The notes: generated from the sequence alone by a model not told the origin. A DNA stretch of 64,000 nucleotides from Prado023 sp964638055 (GCA_964638055.1 CAZWXF010000001.1:62001-126000); one strand, 5' to 3'; positions 44,232-53,073 are shown, numbered from the stretch's first letter. A program made the numbers and translations.

Positions 44232-44237
44232 ATTCTA
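44232..44237 (-). promoter_or_regulatory. -10 element of ileS
   Basis: Minus-strand TAGAAT about 28 nt before the ileS ATG, leaving no room for a T-box leader. Back to back with the TATCCT at 44256 for the traR/dksA gene. Confidence 0.45.
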
Positions 44238-44255
44238 GTGTCGGAGGTCTGGCAC

Positions 44256-44261
44256 TATCCT
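44256..44261 (+). promoter_or_regulatory. -10 element of the traR/dksA-lspA-rluD unit
   Basis: TATCCT about 50 nt before the ATG at 44311. Confidence 0.4.
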
Positions 44262-44310
44262 CGCCCTTTGGCTGCACTCCGTCTGGTGCAGGCACGGAAG
44301 GCGGGTTGGG

Positions 44311-44931
44311 ATGCGTGCTGCGCGCTGGGTCGGCGATGGGCTGCGTCGGGCGGTGGCAGGCGCCGCTGGAGTCCTCCCCGGCTCGACCCGTGAGGCACCT
44401 GTCCCTGTCCCGCAGGTCGATCCTGCCGCATCGACGCGGACGACCGGGCGCGGGGCCCCCGTCCTCGCGACGGTCCAAGGGCCCGCCGCCCAGCCGCAGG
44501 TCCGGCATGCCGTGACGGGGCCGTCGGAGGCAGCGAGGCAGACGCATGCGCTCCCGGCCGCCTCCGGTGCTCTGAGCGCCGACGAGGTCGCTGCGCTCCG
44601 GTTCGAGCTGGAGGCGGAGGTCGCGCGGCTGAACCGGGAACTCCACAGCGCTGGCGCCGACCTGGCCGGGCTCATCGCGGACTCGGTCGACGGCTCGGGT
44701 GACGACGACGCCGATGCGGGCGCCAAGACCTTCGAGCGCGAGCACGAGATGGCGGTCAGCGCCAACACCCGCGAGGTCCTCGGTCAGGCCGAGCATGCCC
44801 TGGCCAGGATCGCCGAGGGCTCCTACGGCATCTGCGAGGGCTGTGACCACCCCATCGGCAAGCGCCGACTGCAGGCGTTCCCCCGTGCGACCCTGTGCAT
44901 CGACTGCAAGCAGCGGCAGGAGCGCCGCTGA
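44311..44931 (+). CDS. TraR/DksA-family zinc-finger protein
   Basis: A 206-aa protein with a poorly conserved, disordered N-terminal half (about 85 residues, Pro/Ala/Thr-rich), then a DksA-like coiled coil (SADEVAALRFELEAEVARLNRELHSAG, and KTFEREHEMAVSANTREVLGQAEHALARI), and a C-terminal zinc finger C-x2-C-x17-C-x2-C. Family members bind the RNA polymerase secondary channel. The DxxDxA tip residues of true DksA are replaced by a Gly/Asp-rich loop, so it may act differently. GGAAGG lies 8-9 nt before the ATG. It lies just upstream of lspA, as in other actinomycetes. Confidence 0.85.
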   Translation: MRAARWVGDGLRRAVAGAAGVLPGSTREAPVPVPQVDPAASTRTTGRGAPVLATVQGPAAQPQVRHAVTGPSEAARQTHALPAASGALSADEVAALRFELEAEVARLNRELHSAGADLAGLIADSVDGSGDDDADAGAKTFEREHEMAVSANTREVLGQAEHALARIAEGSYGICEGCDHPIGKRRLQAFPRATLCIDCKQRQERR

Positions 44932-44932
44932 G

Positions 44933-45523
44933 GTGAGCAAGCTGCCGGTCACGCTCGGGGTTGCCGCCGCGGTGGTGATCCTGGACCAGGTGACCAAGGC
45001 ACTGGCCGTGCACCACCTCGAGGGTCACGTGCCGATCGAGCTCCTCGGCCCCTGGCTGAAGCTCACCTTCGTCCGCAATCCCGGTGCGGCGTTCTCGTTC
45101 GCGGGCAACGCGACAATCCTCATCAGCATCATCGCCATCGTCGTCACCGTGGCGATCGTGCGGACTGCCCGGACCCTCGCCAGCACCTGGTGGGCAGTCG
45201 TCCTGGGCGGCGTCCTGGGCGGGGCGCTCGGGAACCTGCTCGATCGCCTGTTCCGGGCCCCGGGGCCCTTCCGCGGCGAGGTCGTCGACTTCCTGCAGCT
45301 GCCGAGCTGGCCGGTCTTCAACGTCGCGGACATGGCGCTGGTGGGCTCGGCGATCCTGGCCGTGATCCTGAGCATCGCCGGCCTGGACCTGCTCGAGGGC
45401 AAGGACCACGGCCCCGGGAGTGGTCCCACGTCGGAGCCCGGGGCCTCCGAGCAGGAGTGGGACCAGGCTGCTCCCGCGCCTGACCCCCCCGATCCGGCCG
45501 GGCGAGAAGGGGGCGGGCGATGA
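44933..45523 (+). CDS. lspA: Lipoprotein signal peptidase LspA
   Basis: A 196-aa aspartyl protease of the membrane that removes lipoprotein signal peptides. Four helices, with LDQVTKALA, FVRNPGAAFSF, GGALGNLLDRLF (first catalytic Asp) and FNVADMALVGSAIL (second). The GTG at 44933 follows the traR/dksA stop by one nt. The last ~35 residues are a hydrophilic Pro/Glu/Gly tail beyond the usual end. It overlaps rluD by 4 nt. Confidence 0.94.
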   Translation: MSKLPVTLGVAAAVVILDQVTKALAVHHLEGHVPIELLGPWLKLTFVRNPGAAFSFAGNATILISIIAIVVTVAIVRTARTLASTWWAVVLGGVLGGALGNLLDRLFRAPGPFRGEVVDFLQLPSWPVFNVADMALVGSAILAVILSIAGLDLLEGKDHGPGSGPTSEPGASEQEWDQAAPAPDPPDPAGREGGGR

Positions 45524-46446
45524 GCCCCGCGCGGCTGGCCCACGTGCCCGAGGGACTGGCCGGAGAGCGGGTGGACGCGGCGCTTGCGCGGATGTTCGGC
45601 CTCTCCCGGACCAGGGCTGCCGATCTGGCGGAGGAGGGCCTCGTCCTGGTCGAGGGACGCCGGGCGGGCAAGAGCGACAGGCTGGCCCCGGGGCAGCTCG
45701 TCGAGGTCGAGATCCCCGACATCCCTGACCTGGCAGAGCGTGAGGAGCCCGACCACGCCGGGCTGACCGTGGTGCACGACGACGCAGACATCGTGGTGGT
45801 GGCCAAGCCGGTCGGGATGGTCGCTCACCCCTCGCTCGGCTTCGACGGCCCCAGCGTGACCGGCGTGCTGCGGGCGCGGGGCTTCCGCATCAGCACCTCG
45901 GGCGCCCCGGAGCGTCGGGGAATCGTGCAGCGACTGGACGTGGGCACGTCCGGGGTCATGGTGCTGGCCAAGAGCGAGCCGGCCTACAGCCACCTCAAAG
46001 ACCAGTTCCGCCAGCGCACGCCGCTGAAGGTGTATCACGCGCTGGTCCAGGGCCTGCCGGATCCGGTTGTCGGCACGATCGACGCCCCCATCGGCCGGCA
46101 CCCCCACCATGACTGGAAGTTCAGCGTGCGAGCGGGGGGCAAGCCGGCGATCACCCACTACTCGTTGATCGAGGCCTTCCGGTTCGCCAGCCTGCTGGAG
46201 GTCCACCTCGAGACCGGGCGCACCCACCAGATCAGGGTCCACATGGCCGCGATCAGGCACCCGTGCGTCGGCGACCCCCTGTACGGCGCCGATCCGGTCC
46301 TTGCGGCGCGTTGCGGGCTGGACCGCCAGTGGCTGCACGCCCTGCGACTGGGGTTCGTCCACCCCGGGTCGGGGGAGTGGGTGGAGTTCGAGGCGCCCTA
46401 TCCCGAGGATCTGACCCGGGCCCTGGAGCTGCTGACGGCCGACTGA
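45520..46446 (+). CDS. rluD: RluA/RluD-family 23S rRNA pseudouridine synthase
   Basis: A 308-aa enzyme. An N-terminal S4 RNA-binding domain (ERVDAALARMFGLSRTRAADLAEEGLVLVEG) is followed by the synthase domain with the catalytic Asp in RLDVGTSGVMVLAK, then LETGRTHQIRVHMAAIRHPCVGDPLYG. Starts on ATGA overlapping lspA, the usual lspA-rluD pair. It is convergent with dnaE1. Confidence 0.92.
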   Translation: MSPARLAHVPEGLAGERVDAALARMFGLSRTRAADLAEEGLVLVEGRRAGKSDRLAPGQLVEVEIPDIPDLAEREEPDHAGLTVVHDDADIVVVAKPVGMVAHPSLGFDGPSVTGVLRARGFRISTSGAPERRGIVQRLDVGTSGVMVLAKSEPAYSHLKDQFRQRTPLKVYHALVQGLPDPVVGTIDAPIGRHPHHDWKFSVRAGGKPAITHYSLIEAFRFASLLEVHLETGRTHQIRVHMAAIRHPCVGDPLYGADPVLAARCGLDRQWLHALRLGFVHPGSGEWVEFEAPYPEDLTRALELLTAD

Positions 46447-46464
46447 GCCCGCGGCAGGGCTCGG
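46443..46464 (+). terminator. Hairpin after rluD
   Basis: CTGAGCCC, loop GCGGCA, GGGCTCGG: a stem of 8 bp with one wobble that starts at the rluD stop codon, in the 92-nt gap between convergent rluD and dnaE1. Confidence 0.5.
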
Positions 46465-46538
46465 ATGTCCCGGCGTACGGCCGGCGGTCGGCGTGGCGCG
46501 CGTCAGGGCCCTCGGGTCGGGTGCTGGATGGTGCCCGA

Positions 46539-49500
46539 TCAGCCCAGGCAGTGCGGGCCGAGCAGCGCCTTGAGGTCGCCGTACAGCGCCGAGGACGGGC
46601 TGACCCGCAGCCGCTCGTCGATCGACAGCACGGTCGTGCGGGCCCCGTTGCGGATGTGCAGGTGGACCGGCGCCATGCCGGGGTGCCCCGCCAGGACCTC
46701 GCGCAGCCGAGCGACCACCGGCGGGATGCAGCGGCTCACGTCCAGATGCAGCGCGACCGGGGCGCTGCGGCCGTCCTCGACGACGTTGGGCGCGGAGATG
46801 TCGGTCGCCCGGAGCTTGGCCGCACCCTCGTCGCCGCGGTCGATCCGGCCGCGCACCACCAGGACCCGGTCCTCGGCGATGTGCGGTCCGGCGGTCGCGT
46901 ACAGCGCGGGGAAGCACAGCACCTCCACCGAACCGGCGAGGTCCTCCAGCGTGAACAGCGCCCACGGCTCGCCCTTGGCGCGCGTGGTCTTGCGCTGCAC
47001 CCCGGTGACCAGGCCCGCCACGGTCACCGGCTGGCCGTCCGACACCGACTCGCCCGAGAGGGCGGAGATCGGCATGTCCGCCAAGGAGGACAGGACGTTC
47101 TCCAAGCCGAAGAGGGGATGGTCGCTGACGTAGAGCCCGAGCATGTCGCGCTCGTGCGCGAGCAGGGTCCGCTTGTCCCACTCGGTCGGTGGCGGGGTGA
47201 CGCGCACGCCCGCGGCGACCTCGGACTGGTCGTCGTCGAGGTCGGCGAAGAGGTCGAACTGCCCCATCGCCTGGGAGCGCTTGGTGTCCAGGGCCGCGTC
47301 GATCGTCTGCTCGTGGATGGACACCAGCCCGTGGCGGGTATGGCCGAAGCTGTCGAAGGCGCCTGCCTTGATCAGCGAATCCACGACCCTCTTGTTGCAG
47401 ACCGAGATCTCCACCTTGTCGATGAAGTCGTGGAAGTCGGCGAAGCGGCCCTTGCTCGTGCGGGTCCGGATGATGGACTCCACGACGTTGGTCCCGACGT
47501 TGCGGATCGCGGACAGGCCGAACCGGACGTCGGTCCCGCGCGGCGCGAAGTCCGACTGCGACTCGTTGACATCCGGCGGCAGGACCTTGATGCCCATCCG
47601 GCGGCACTCGTTGAGGTAGATCGCGGACTTGTCCTTGTCGTCGGCGATCGAGGTCAGCAGGGCGGCCATGTACTCGGCCGGGTAGTTGGCCTTGAGGTAG
47701 GCCGTCCAGTACGAGACCAGCCCGTAGCCCGCGGTGTGCGCCTTGTTGAAGGCGTAGTCGGAGAACGGGACGAGCGTCGCCCACAGGGCCTCGATCGACG
47801 CCTCGGAGTACCCGCTCGCACGCATCCCCTCGGCGAAGGGCACGTACTCCTTGTCCAGGATCTCCTTCTTCTTCTTGCCCATCGCGCGGCGCAGCAGGTC
47901 TGCCTTGCCCAGCGAGTAGCCGGCCAGCTGCTGGGCGATCGCCATGACCTGTTCCTGGTAGACGATCAGGCCGTAGGTGTCGGCCAGCAGTGCGTCCAGG
48001 GGTCCGGCCAGCTCCGGATGGATCGGCTTGATCTCCTGGCGGCCGTTCTTGCGGTCGGCGAAGTCGTTGTGGGCGTTGACGCCCATCGGTCCCGGCCGGT
48101 AGAGGGCAAGCACCGCGGAGATGTCCTCGAAGTCCGTCGGGCCCAGGCGCACGAGCAGTGCCCTCATGCCCGCGTTGTCCAGCTGGAACACGCCCAGGGT
48201 GTCGCCACTGGCCAGGAGCCTGTATGTCGCCGGGTCATCCAGGGTGAGCTCCTCCAGGACCACTTTCTCCCCGCGGTTGCTCTCGATGTGCCGCAGCGCG
48301 TCGTCGAGGATCGTCAGGTTGCGCAGGCCCAGGAAGTCCATCTTGAGCAGGCCGAGGGACTCGCAGGCGCCCATGTCGAGCTGGGTGATGATCGAGCCGT
48401 CGGCCTCCCGGCGCATGATCGGCACCACGTCGAGCAGGGGCTCGGCCGACAGGATCACACCCGCGGCGTGCACGCCCCACTGCCGGCGCAGACCCTCCAG
48501 GCCCCTGGCCGTGTCGACGACCTCGCGCAGCGCCTCCTCCGAGTCGTAGAGGGCGCGGAACTCTCCCGCCTCCTTGTACCGCTCGTGGTTCTCGTCGAAG
48601 ATCCCGGCCAGCGGGATGTCCTTGCCCATCACAGCGGGCGGCATCGCCTTGGTGAGCCGCTCGCCCACGGCGAAGGGATGTCCGAGCACCCGGGCGGAGT
48701 CCTTCAGGGCGGCCTTGGCCTTGATCGTGGAGTAGGTGACGATCTGGGCGACGCGCTCCTCGCCGTAGCGGTCGGTGGCGTAGCGGATCATCTCGGAGCG
48801 CCGGCGCTCGTCGAAGTCCATGTCGATGTCGGGCATCGAGATGCGCTCGGGGTTGAGGAACCGCTCGAACAGCAGTCCGTGGGCCATGGGGTCCAGCTCG
48901 GTGATGCCCAACGCGTAGGCGACGAGTGCGCCGGCTGCCGAACCGCGCCCGGGGCCCACACGGATCCCGACCTCCTTGGCGTGGGCGACCAGGTCGGCGG
49001 TGACGAGGAAGTACCCCGGGAACCCCATCTGGTTGATCACGCCCAGCTCGAAAGCGGCCTGCTGGCGGCGATCCTCGGGCACGCCGCCCGGGTACCGGCG
49101 GGCCAAGCCCCGCTCCACCTCCTTGACCAGCCACGAGTCCTCCGACTCCCCCTCGGGCACGGGGAAGCGGGGCATGAGATTGCGACCTTCGGCGAACTCC
49201 ACGGAGCAGCGCTCGGCAACGGCCAGGGTGTTGTCGCAGGCCTCCGGGAGCTCGGCCCAGACCCGGCGCATGTCCTCGGCGGAGCGCAGGTAGAAGTCCC
49301 GCGCGTCGAACCTGAAGCGGTTGGGGTCGGCCAGCGTCTTGCCCGTCTGCACGCACAGCAGCACCTCGTGGGCGTCGGCGTCGCCGGCGAACGTGTAGTG
49401 CAGGTCGTTGGTCGCCAGCAGGGGGAGCTTGAGGTCCCGCGCGATCCGCAGCAGGTCCTCGCGGGTGCGCCGCTCGATCTCCAGGCCGTGGTCCATGAGC

Positions 49501-50093
49501 TCGCAGAAGAAGTTCTCGGGACCCAGGATGTCGCGCATGTCCGCGGCCGCGGCGCGGGCCCGGTCGTAGCGCCCCGCCTGCAGCCAGCGGTTGACCTCGC
49601 CGGAGGGGCAGCCCGTCGTGGCGATGATGCCCTTGCCGTGGCGCTCCAACAGCTCGCGGTCGAAGCGTGGGTACTTGCGGTACTGGCCCTCGAGGCTGGC
49701 CAGCGAGGAGAGCCGGAAGAGGTTGTGCAGCCCTTCGGTCGACTCCGCGAGCAGGGTCATGTGCGTGTAGTTGACCTTGCCCTTGGCGGTCCCCTCGTCG
49801 CCGACGTCCTGGCCCACATCAGCGCCGAAGTCGAAGGGCTGGCGGTCGAACCGGGAGCCGATGGGGACGTAGTAGCCCTCCATCCCGATGATCGGGTTGA
49901 CCCCCGCCGCCCGGCCCGCCTTCCAGAACTCGTACGCGCCGAAGACGTTGCCGTGATCGGTCATCGCCAGCGCCGGCATGCCCAAGCGGGAGGCCTCGGC
50001 GAAGAGCTCCTTGACGCGCGCCGCGCCGTCCAGCATCGAGTACTCCGTGTGCACGTGCAGGTGCACGAAGTTCCCGCTGGGGGACTCGGCCAC
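46539..50093 (-). CDS. dnaE: Replicative DNA polymerase III alpha subunit DnaE1
   Basis: An 1184-aa C-family polymerase, the chromosomal replicase. The PHP domain has the full metal site start FVHLHVHTEYSMLDG (about 9-23). Palm motifs are MPDIDMDFDERRR (Asp pair near 420) and LLKMDFLGLRNL. The finger segment is ADLLRRAMGKKKKE and the clamp-loader-facing region contains CRRMGIKVLPPDVNES. The OB fold is near VTVAGLVTGVQRK. I chose the GTG at 50093 because GGAGG lies 4 nt before it; the longer frame to 50291 runs through an inverted-repeat element and is not coding. The intact PHP suggests the ancestral proofreading function, as known for mycobacterial DnaE1. Confidence 0.95.
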   Translation of the reverse strand: MAESPSGNFVHLHVHTEYSMLDGAARVKELFAEASRLGMPALAMTDHGNVFGAYEFWKAGRAAGVNPIIGMEGYYVPIGSRFDRQPFDFGADVGQDVGDEGTAKGKVNYTHMTLLAESTEGLHNLFRLSSLASLEGQYRKYPRFDRELLERHGKGIIATTGCPSGEVNRWLQAGRYDRARAAAADMRDILGPENFFCELMDHGLEIERRTREDLLRIARDLKLPLLATNDLHYTFAGDADAHEVLLCVQTGKTLADPNRFRFDARDFYLRSAEDMRRVWAELPEACDNTLAVAERCSVEFAEGRNLMPRFPVPEGESEDSWLVKEVERGLARRYPGGVPEDRRQQAAFELGVINQMGFPGYFLVTADLVAHAKEVGIRVGPGRGSAAGALVAYALGITELDPMAHGLLFERFLNPERISMPDIDMDFDERRRSEMIRYATDRYGEERVAQIVTYSTIKAKAALKDSARVLGHPFAVGERLTKAMPPAVMGKDIPLAGIFDENHERYKEAGEFRALYDSEEALREVVDTARGLEGLRRQWGVHAAGVILSAEPLLDVVPIMRREADGSIITQLDMGACESLGLLKMDFLGLRNLTILDDALRHIESNRGEKVVLEELTLDDPATYRLLASGDTLGVFQLDNAGMRALLVRLGPTDFEDISAVLALYRPGPMGVNAHNDFADRKNGRQEIKPIHPELAGPLDALLADTYGLIVYQEQVMAIAQQLAGYSLGKADLLRRAMGKKKKEILDKEYVPFAEGMRASGYSEASIEALWATLVPFSDYAFNKAHTAGYGLVSYWTAYLKANYPAEYMAALLTSIADDKDKSAIYLNECRRMGIKVLPPDVNESQSDFAPRGTDVRFGLSAIRNVGTNVVESIIRTRTSKGRFADFHDFIDKVEISVCNKRVVDSLIKAGAFDSFGHTRHGLVSIHEQTIDAALDTKRSQAMGQFDLFADLDDDQSEVAAGVRVTPPPTEWDKRTLLAHERDMLGLYVSDHPLFGLENVLSSLADMPISALSGESVSDGQPVTVAGLVTGVQRKTTRAKGEPWALFTLEDLAGSVEVLCFPALYATAGPHIAEDRVLVVRGRIDRGDEGAAKLRATDISAPNVVEDGRSAPVALHLDVSRCIPPVVARLREVLAGHPGMAPVHLHIRNGARTTVLSIDERLRVSPSSALYGDLKALLGPHCLG

Positions 50094-50141
50094 GGGGCCT
50101 CCAAGACCGTCGGGAAGGGGCTGTGCGTCGGGCTCGATCCT

Positions 50142-50303
50142 AGGGCCTGTCTGATGGATCGACGGCTGGGCGGCGCGGCTCCCGTGGGGGCGTTCGCGGC
50201 GTCCTCGTCGGTCGACGCACCCGCCGGGTGCGCCTCCCTCCTCCTCCTTGCGAACACTCCCACGGAAACCGCTCGCTGCCAGCGGACCCATCAGACAGGC
50301 CCT
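50142..50303. mobile_element. MITE-like element, 162 bp, 16-bp perfect terminal inverted repeats
   Basis: Left end AGGGCCTGTCTGATGG (50142-50157); right end is its exact reverse complement (50288-50303). Inside are two imperfectly matching arms (CCGTGGGGGCGTTCGC and its near-complement around 50254-50273). No coding capacity. The TIR tip AGGGC-C/G-TGTCT is shared with the element at 63540. It lies between the divergent dnaE1 and ybaK genes. Confidence 0.7.
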
Positions 50304-50356
50304 GCTCGCGAGCCCGACATCACCCTGAAGGCGCCGATCCGGCGGGGCTCCGGTGG

Positions 50357-50362
50357 CAGACT
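50357..50362 (+). promoter_or_regulatory. -10 element of ybaK (leaderless)
   Basis: CAGACT followed by 6 nt and the ATG at 50369. Confidence 0.4.
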
Positions 50363-50368
50363 CGGGCC

Positions 50369-50866
50369 ATGCCCAAGAAGGCGCCGGGCCGGGCAGGCAC
50401 GCCTGCGACCCGCATCCTGGCGGATGCCGCGGTGACCCACGTCCTGCGGACCTACAAGGACGATCCTCGGTCGGACTCCTCCGGCCCCGCCGCCGCCGCT
50501 GAGCTCGGCGTGCCCCCGGATCGGATCCTCACGACGCTGCTGGCCGATGTGGACGGCGACCTGGTCGTGGGGATCGTGCCGGTCTCCGGGACGCTCGACT
50601 TCAGCCTGCTGGCGGCGGCGGTCGGCGGGAAGCGGGCTGCCATGGCCCCCGTGGAGCAGGCCGAGAGGGCGACCGGCTACGTGGCCGGGGGCATCTCCCC
50701 GCTTGGCCAGCGCACAGCGCATCCGACGGTCCTGGACGAGTCGGCGCTGAGGCACTCGACGGTCCTCGTGTCGGGCGGGCGTCGGGGCCTGGACGTCGAG
50801 ATCGACCCACACGACCTGATGGACCTGACGAACGCCCGCGCCGCCCCCATCTCCCGGCGGAGCTGA
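50369..50866 (+). CDS. ybaK: YbaK/EbsC-type Cys-tRNA(Pro) deacylase
   Basis: A 165-aa single-domain editing protein that hydrolyses mischarged Cys-tRNA(Pro). It has TPATRILADAAVTHVLRTYKDDP, then PPDRILTTLLADVDGDLVVGIVPVSGTLDFSLLAAAVGGKRAAMAPVEQAERATGYVAGGISPLGQ, the family core ending in the GGxSPxG loop, and a C-terminal SGGRRGLDVEIDPHDLMDLT. Length is typical (about 160). The usual catalytic Lys is here replaced in KTLLA-like position by TTLLA, while K and R follow in GGKRA. The start is 6 nt behind CAGACT. Confidence 0.9.
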   Translation: MPKKAPGRAGTPATRILADAAVTHVLRTYKDDPRSDSSGPAAAAELGVPPDRILTTLLADVDGDLVVGIVPVSGTLDFSLLAAAVGGKRAAMAPVEQAERATGYVAGGISPLGQRTAHPTVLDESALRHSTVLVSGGRRGLDVEIDPHDLMDLTNARAAPISRRS

Positions 50867-51008
50867 GGCTCGCCGGGCCCGGACCCTGCCGGGTCGGGGG
50901 CCTGGCGGCTGGGCGGTACGGTTGGGGGACAGTTCCGGGGGACACGGTCGGCAGGGAAGGCATGCGCCGCCCGCGGTCAGGCCGGCAGGGATGCGAGCAG
51001 GAGGGCAT

Positions 51009-52130
51009 GTGCTGGTCACCTACTACGCGGCGACCTGCGCCATCCTGACCGCCGTCGTCGCGTTCTGGGTCACGGGGTGGACCGAGGAGCTGGGGCTGCG
51101 CGGGCTGATCTCCTGGGCCGTCGTCGTCACGGGTGGGACCGCGCTGGCGGTGCTGGTGGGCCGGGGCCTCCTGGCCCTGGACTCGTCCGGGCTGATCAAC
51201 GTGGTCTTCCGTCAGGTCGTCATCGGCCTCCCCCTGGCAGCGGTCCTGATCGGGATCCGGTCGCTGCGTCGGGGCTGGAGCGGGTCGACCACACCGGCCG
51301 CGACAGTCGCCCTCGTGCTGGCCCTCCTGATGGCTCCCCTGGGCTACTACATGGCGAACGTCGAGCCCGACCGGCTCGTGGTGCGCGAGGCGAGCATGAC
51401 CGTGTCGACGATGGCCAAGGGACAGAGCCTGCGTGTGGGCGTCCTGAGCGACCTGCACACGACCTCCGTGGGAGACCTCGAGCAGCGCGCGGTGGAGGCC
51501 CTCATGGCTGCGCAGCCCGACCTCATCCTGATCCCGGGCGACATCTTCCAGGCCTCCGAGGATGCCTTCCAGCAGGAGCTTCCAGCGCTCCGCGCCCTCC
51601 TGGCACAGCTGCAGGCGCCGGGTGGCGTCTTCCTGGTGCCCGGCGACGTCGACACCATGGACAGGCTCGCCGCGCTGACAGAGGGCTCGGACATCCAGGT
51701 GCTCGAGAACCAGGTCGTGACCACCAAGGTCAACGAGGTGCGCGTCCGCATCGCCGGCCTGGGGCAGGACTACACATCCCCTGAGGCTTTGGCCGCCGCG
51801 CGGAGCCTGGAGCGGGCGCGCAAGCCGGGCGAGGCCCGCATCCTCCTGGTGCACCGCCCGGATGCGATCGGTGTGGTCCCGGCGACTGGCTCGCGGACAG
51901 ACCTCGTCGTGGCCGGCCACACGCACGGCGGGCAGGTGGTCCTGCCCCTGATCGGCCCGCTCATGACGCAGTCCAACCTCCCGCGCAGGGTGGCCGCGGG
52001 GGGTCTGTTCCAGATGAGTCAACGGGTCATCTACGTCTCCAGCGGTGTGGGTGTGGAGCGCGGCCAGGCGCCACGGATGCGGCTGCTGGACCCTCCGAGC
52101 GTGTCGATCGTGACCCTCGACGGGTCCTGA
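51009..52130 (+). CDS. Membrane-anchored metallophosphoesterase (calcineurin-like)
   Basis: A 373-aa protein. About four N-terminal membrane helices (residues 1-125) precede a calcineurin-like domain: VGVLSDLHTTSVGD (DxH), DLILIPGDIFQ (GD), FLVPGDVDTM where GNHD is expected, and LVVAGHTHGGQVVLPLIG (GHxH). It is similar to YkuE/YaeI-type phosphoesterases. The Asn-His of motif III is absent (GDVD), so metal binding or catalysis may be altered. I chose the GTG at 51009 because AGGAGG lies 4 nt before it; an ATG at 50991 is in frame. Substrate unknown. Confidence 0.78.
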   Translation: MLVTYYAATCAILTAVVAFWVTGWTEELGLRGLISWAVVVTGGTALAVLVGRGLLALDSSGLINVVFRQVVIGLPLAAVLIGIRSLRRGWSGSTTPAATVALVLALLMAPLGYYMANVEPDRLVVREASMTVSTMAKGQSLRVGVLSDLHTTSVGDLEQRAVEALMAAQPDLILIPGDIFQASEDAFQQELPALRALLAQLQAPGGVFLVPGDVDTMDRLAALTEGSDIQVLENQVVTTKVNEVRVRIAGLGQDYTSPEALAAARSLERARKPGEARILLVHRPDAIGVVPATGSRTDLVVAGHTHGGQVVLPLIGPLMTQSNLPRRVAAGGLFQMSQRVIYVSSGVGVERGQAPRMRLLDPPSVSIVTLDGS

Positions 52131-52260
52131 ACCCAGCACGAGTCAGTGCGGGCACCGCGGCGTGGTGGCAGATCCCGCGACGGGACCGGCCAGCGAAGGG
52201 GCAGCGGCCCGGGCGCCGGGATGCCGTCTGCGGCGGGCTGCGGGTGCCGACCGGAGGCCC

Positions 52261-52266
52261 TAGCCT
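52261..52266 (+). promoter_or_regulatory. -10 element of the LON-domain gene (leaderless)
   Basis: TAGCCT followed by 6 nt and the GTG at 52273. Confidence 0.45.
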
Positions 52267-52272
52267 TCAGGA

Positions 52273-52944
52273 GTGCCGATGGTCGCCCTCTTCCCGCTGA
52301 GGACCGTCCTGGTACCCGGCCTGGTCCTGCCCCTGCACATCTTCGAGCCGCGGTACCGGCTCATGATCCACAACCTCCTGGAGTTCCCACCTGACGAGCG
52401 GGGGTTCGGGATCGTGGCGATCCGTCCTGGGGCGTCGGCGTGCGAGAGCGGAGCCGACATCTTCGACATCGGCACGATGGCAAGGATCACCAGCGTCGAG
52501 GCCCTGCCCGACGGGCGGTACGACATCGTGACCGTGGGCGCGCGCCGCTTCTCCATCCTCGGCCTGGACGACGACCTGCCCTACCTGCGTGCGCACGTGC
52601 GCCTGCACCCCGAGCCGATCGGCGATCCGCAGAGCACGCAGACCCTGGCGCACCACGCGGTCGAGCTGCTGTCGCGCTACCGAGCGCTGATCGCCGAGTG
52701 GGGCGTCATCGACATGGCCCCCCTGCGCGACCTGCCCGAGGACCCCGTCGTGCTGAGCTATCTGGTGGGCTCAGCGGTTGTGTGCGACCTGTGCACCCAT
52801 CAGCGGCTGCTGGCCATGGTGGATGCCCAGATGAGGCTCAAGGCCGTCTGCGAGCTGATCGCCGAGGAGATCGCCGCGATGACAGCGGTGCCCTCCATGC
52901 CGGCGGTGGACATGGTGTCTCCCTCGCGGTCCTGGTGGAACTGA
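52273..52944 (+). CDS. LON substrate-binding domain protein
   Basis: A 223-aa protein corresponding only to the N-terminal LON domain: VALFPLRTVLVPGLVLPLHIFEPRYRLMIHNLL, GFGIVAIRPG, and IGTMARITSVEALPDGRYDIVTVGARRFSIL, then a helical C-terminal part. There is no AAA or protease part, so it is not Lon protease; it resembles stand-alone LON/PUA-like proteins widely kept next to hisD in actinobacteria. Function unknown. The GTG start is 6 nt behind TAGCCT. Confidence 0.85.
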   Translation: MPMVALFPLRTVLVPGLVLPLHIFEPRYRLMIHNLLEFPPDERGFGIVAIRPGASACESGADIFDIGTMARITSVEALPDGRYDIVTVGARRFSILGLDDDLPYLRAHVRLHPEPIGDPQSTQTLAHHAVELLSRYRALIAEWGVIDMAPLRDLPEDPVVLSYLVGSAVVCDLCTHQRLLAMVDAQMRLKAVCELIAEEIAAMTAVPSMPAVDMVSPSRSWWN

Positions 52945-53067
52945 CTCGAACGGGCCGTGTCGGAGCAGCCCTGTGGGCATGTCCCCGTCCGCAGCGGGCG
53001 GCGGCCCCGCGAGGGGTGGCCTGCGGAGGCGGGGCCCGCGCGCCCCGGGCCGACCGTCGCGAGCACG

Positions 53068-53073
53068 TAGGAT
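53068..53073 (+). promoter_or_regulatory. -10 element of the his operon (leaderless)
   Basis: TAGGAT followed by 6 nt and the hisD ATG at 53080. There is no room for a leader peptide or attenuator. Confidence 0.5.

Noticed and set aside
50094..50291. 66-residue N-terminal extension of DnaE1
   Set aside because: The extension lies in the inverted-repeat element and lacks family sequence; the GTG at 50093 has a good ribosome site and directly precedes the PHP motif.
46263..50435. A 1390-codon open frame on the plus strand opposite dnaE1
   Set aside because: It is antisense to a complete, motif-rich dnaE1. Its translation is Gly/Arg/Asp/Val-rich without any fold, as expected of a shadow frame in GC-rich coding DNA.
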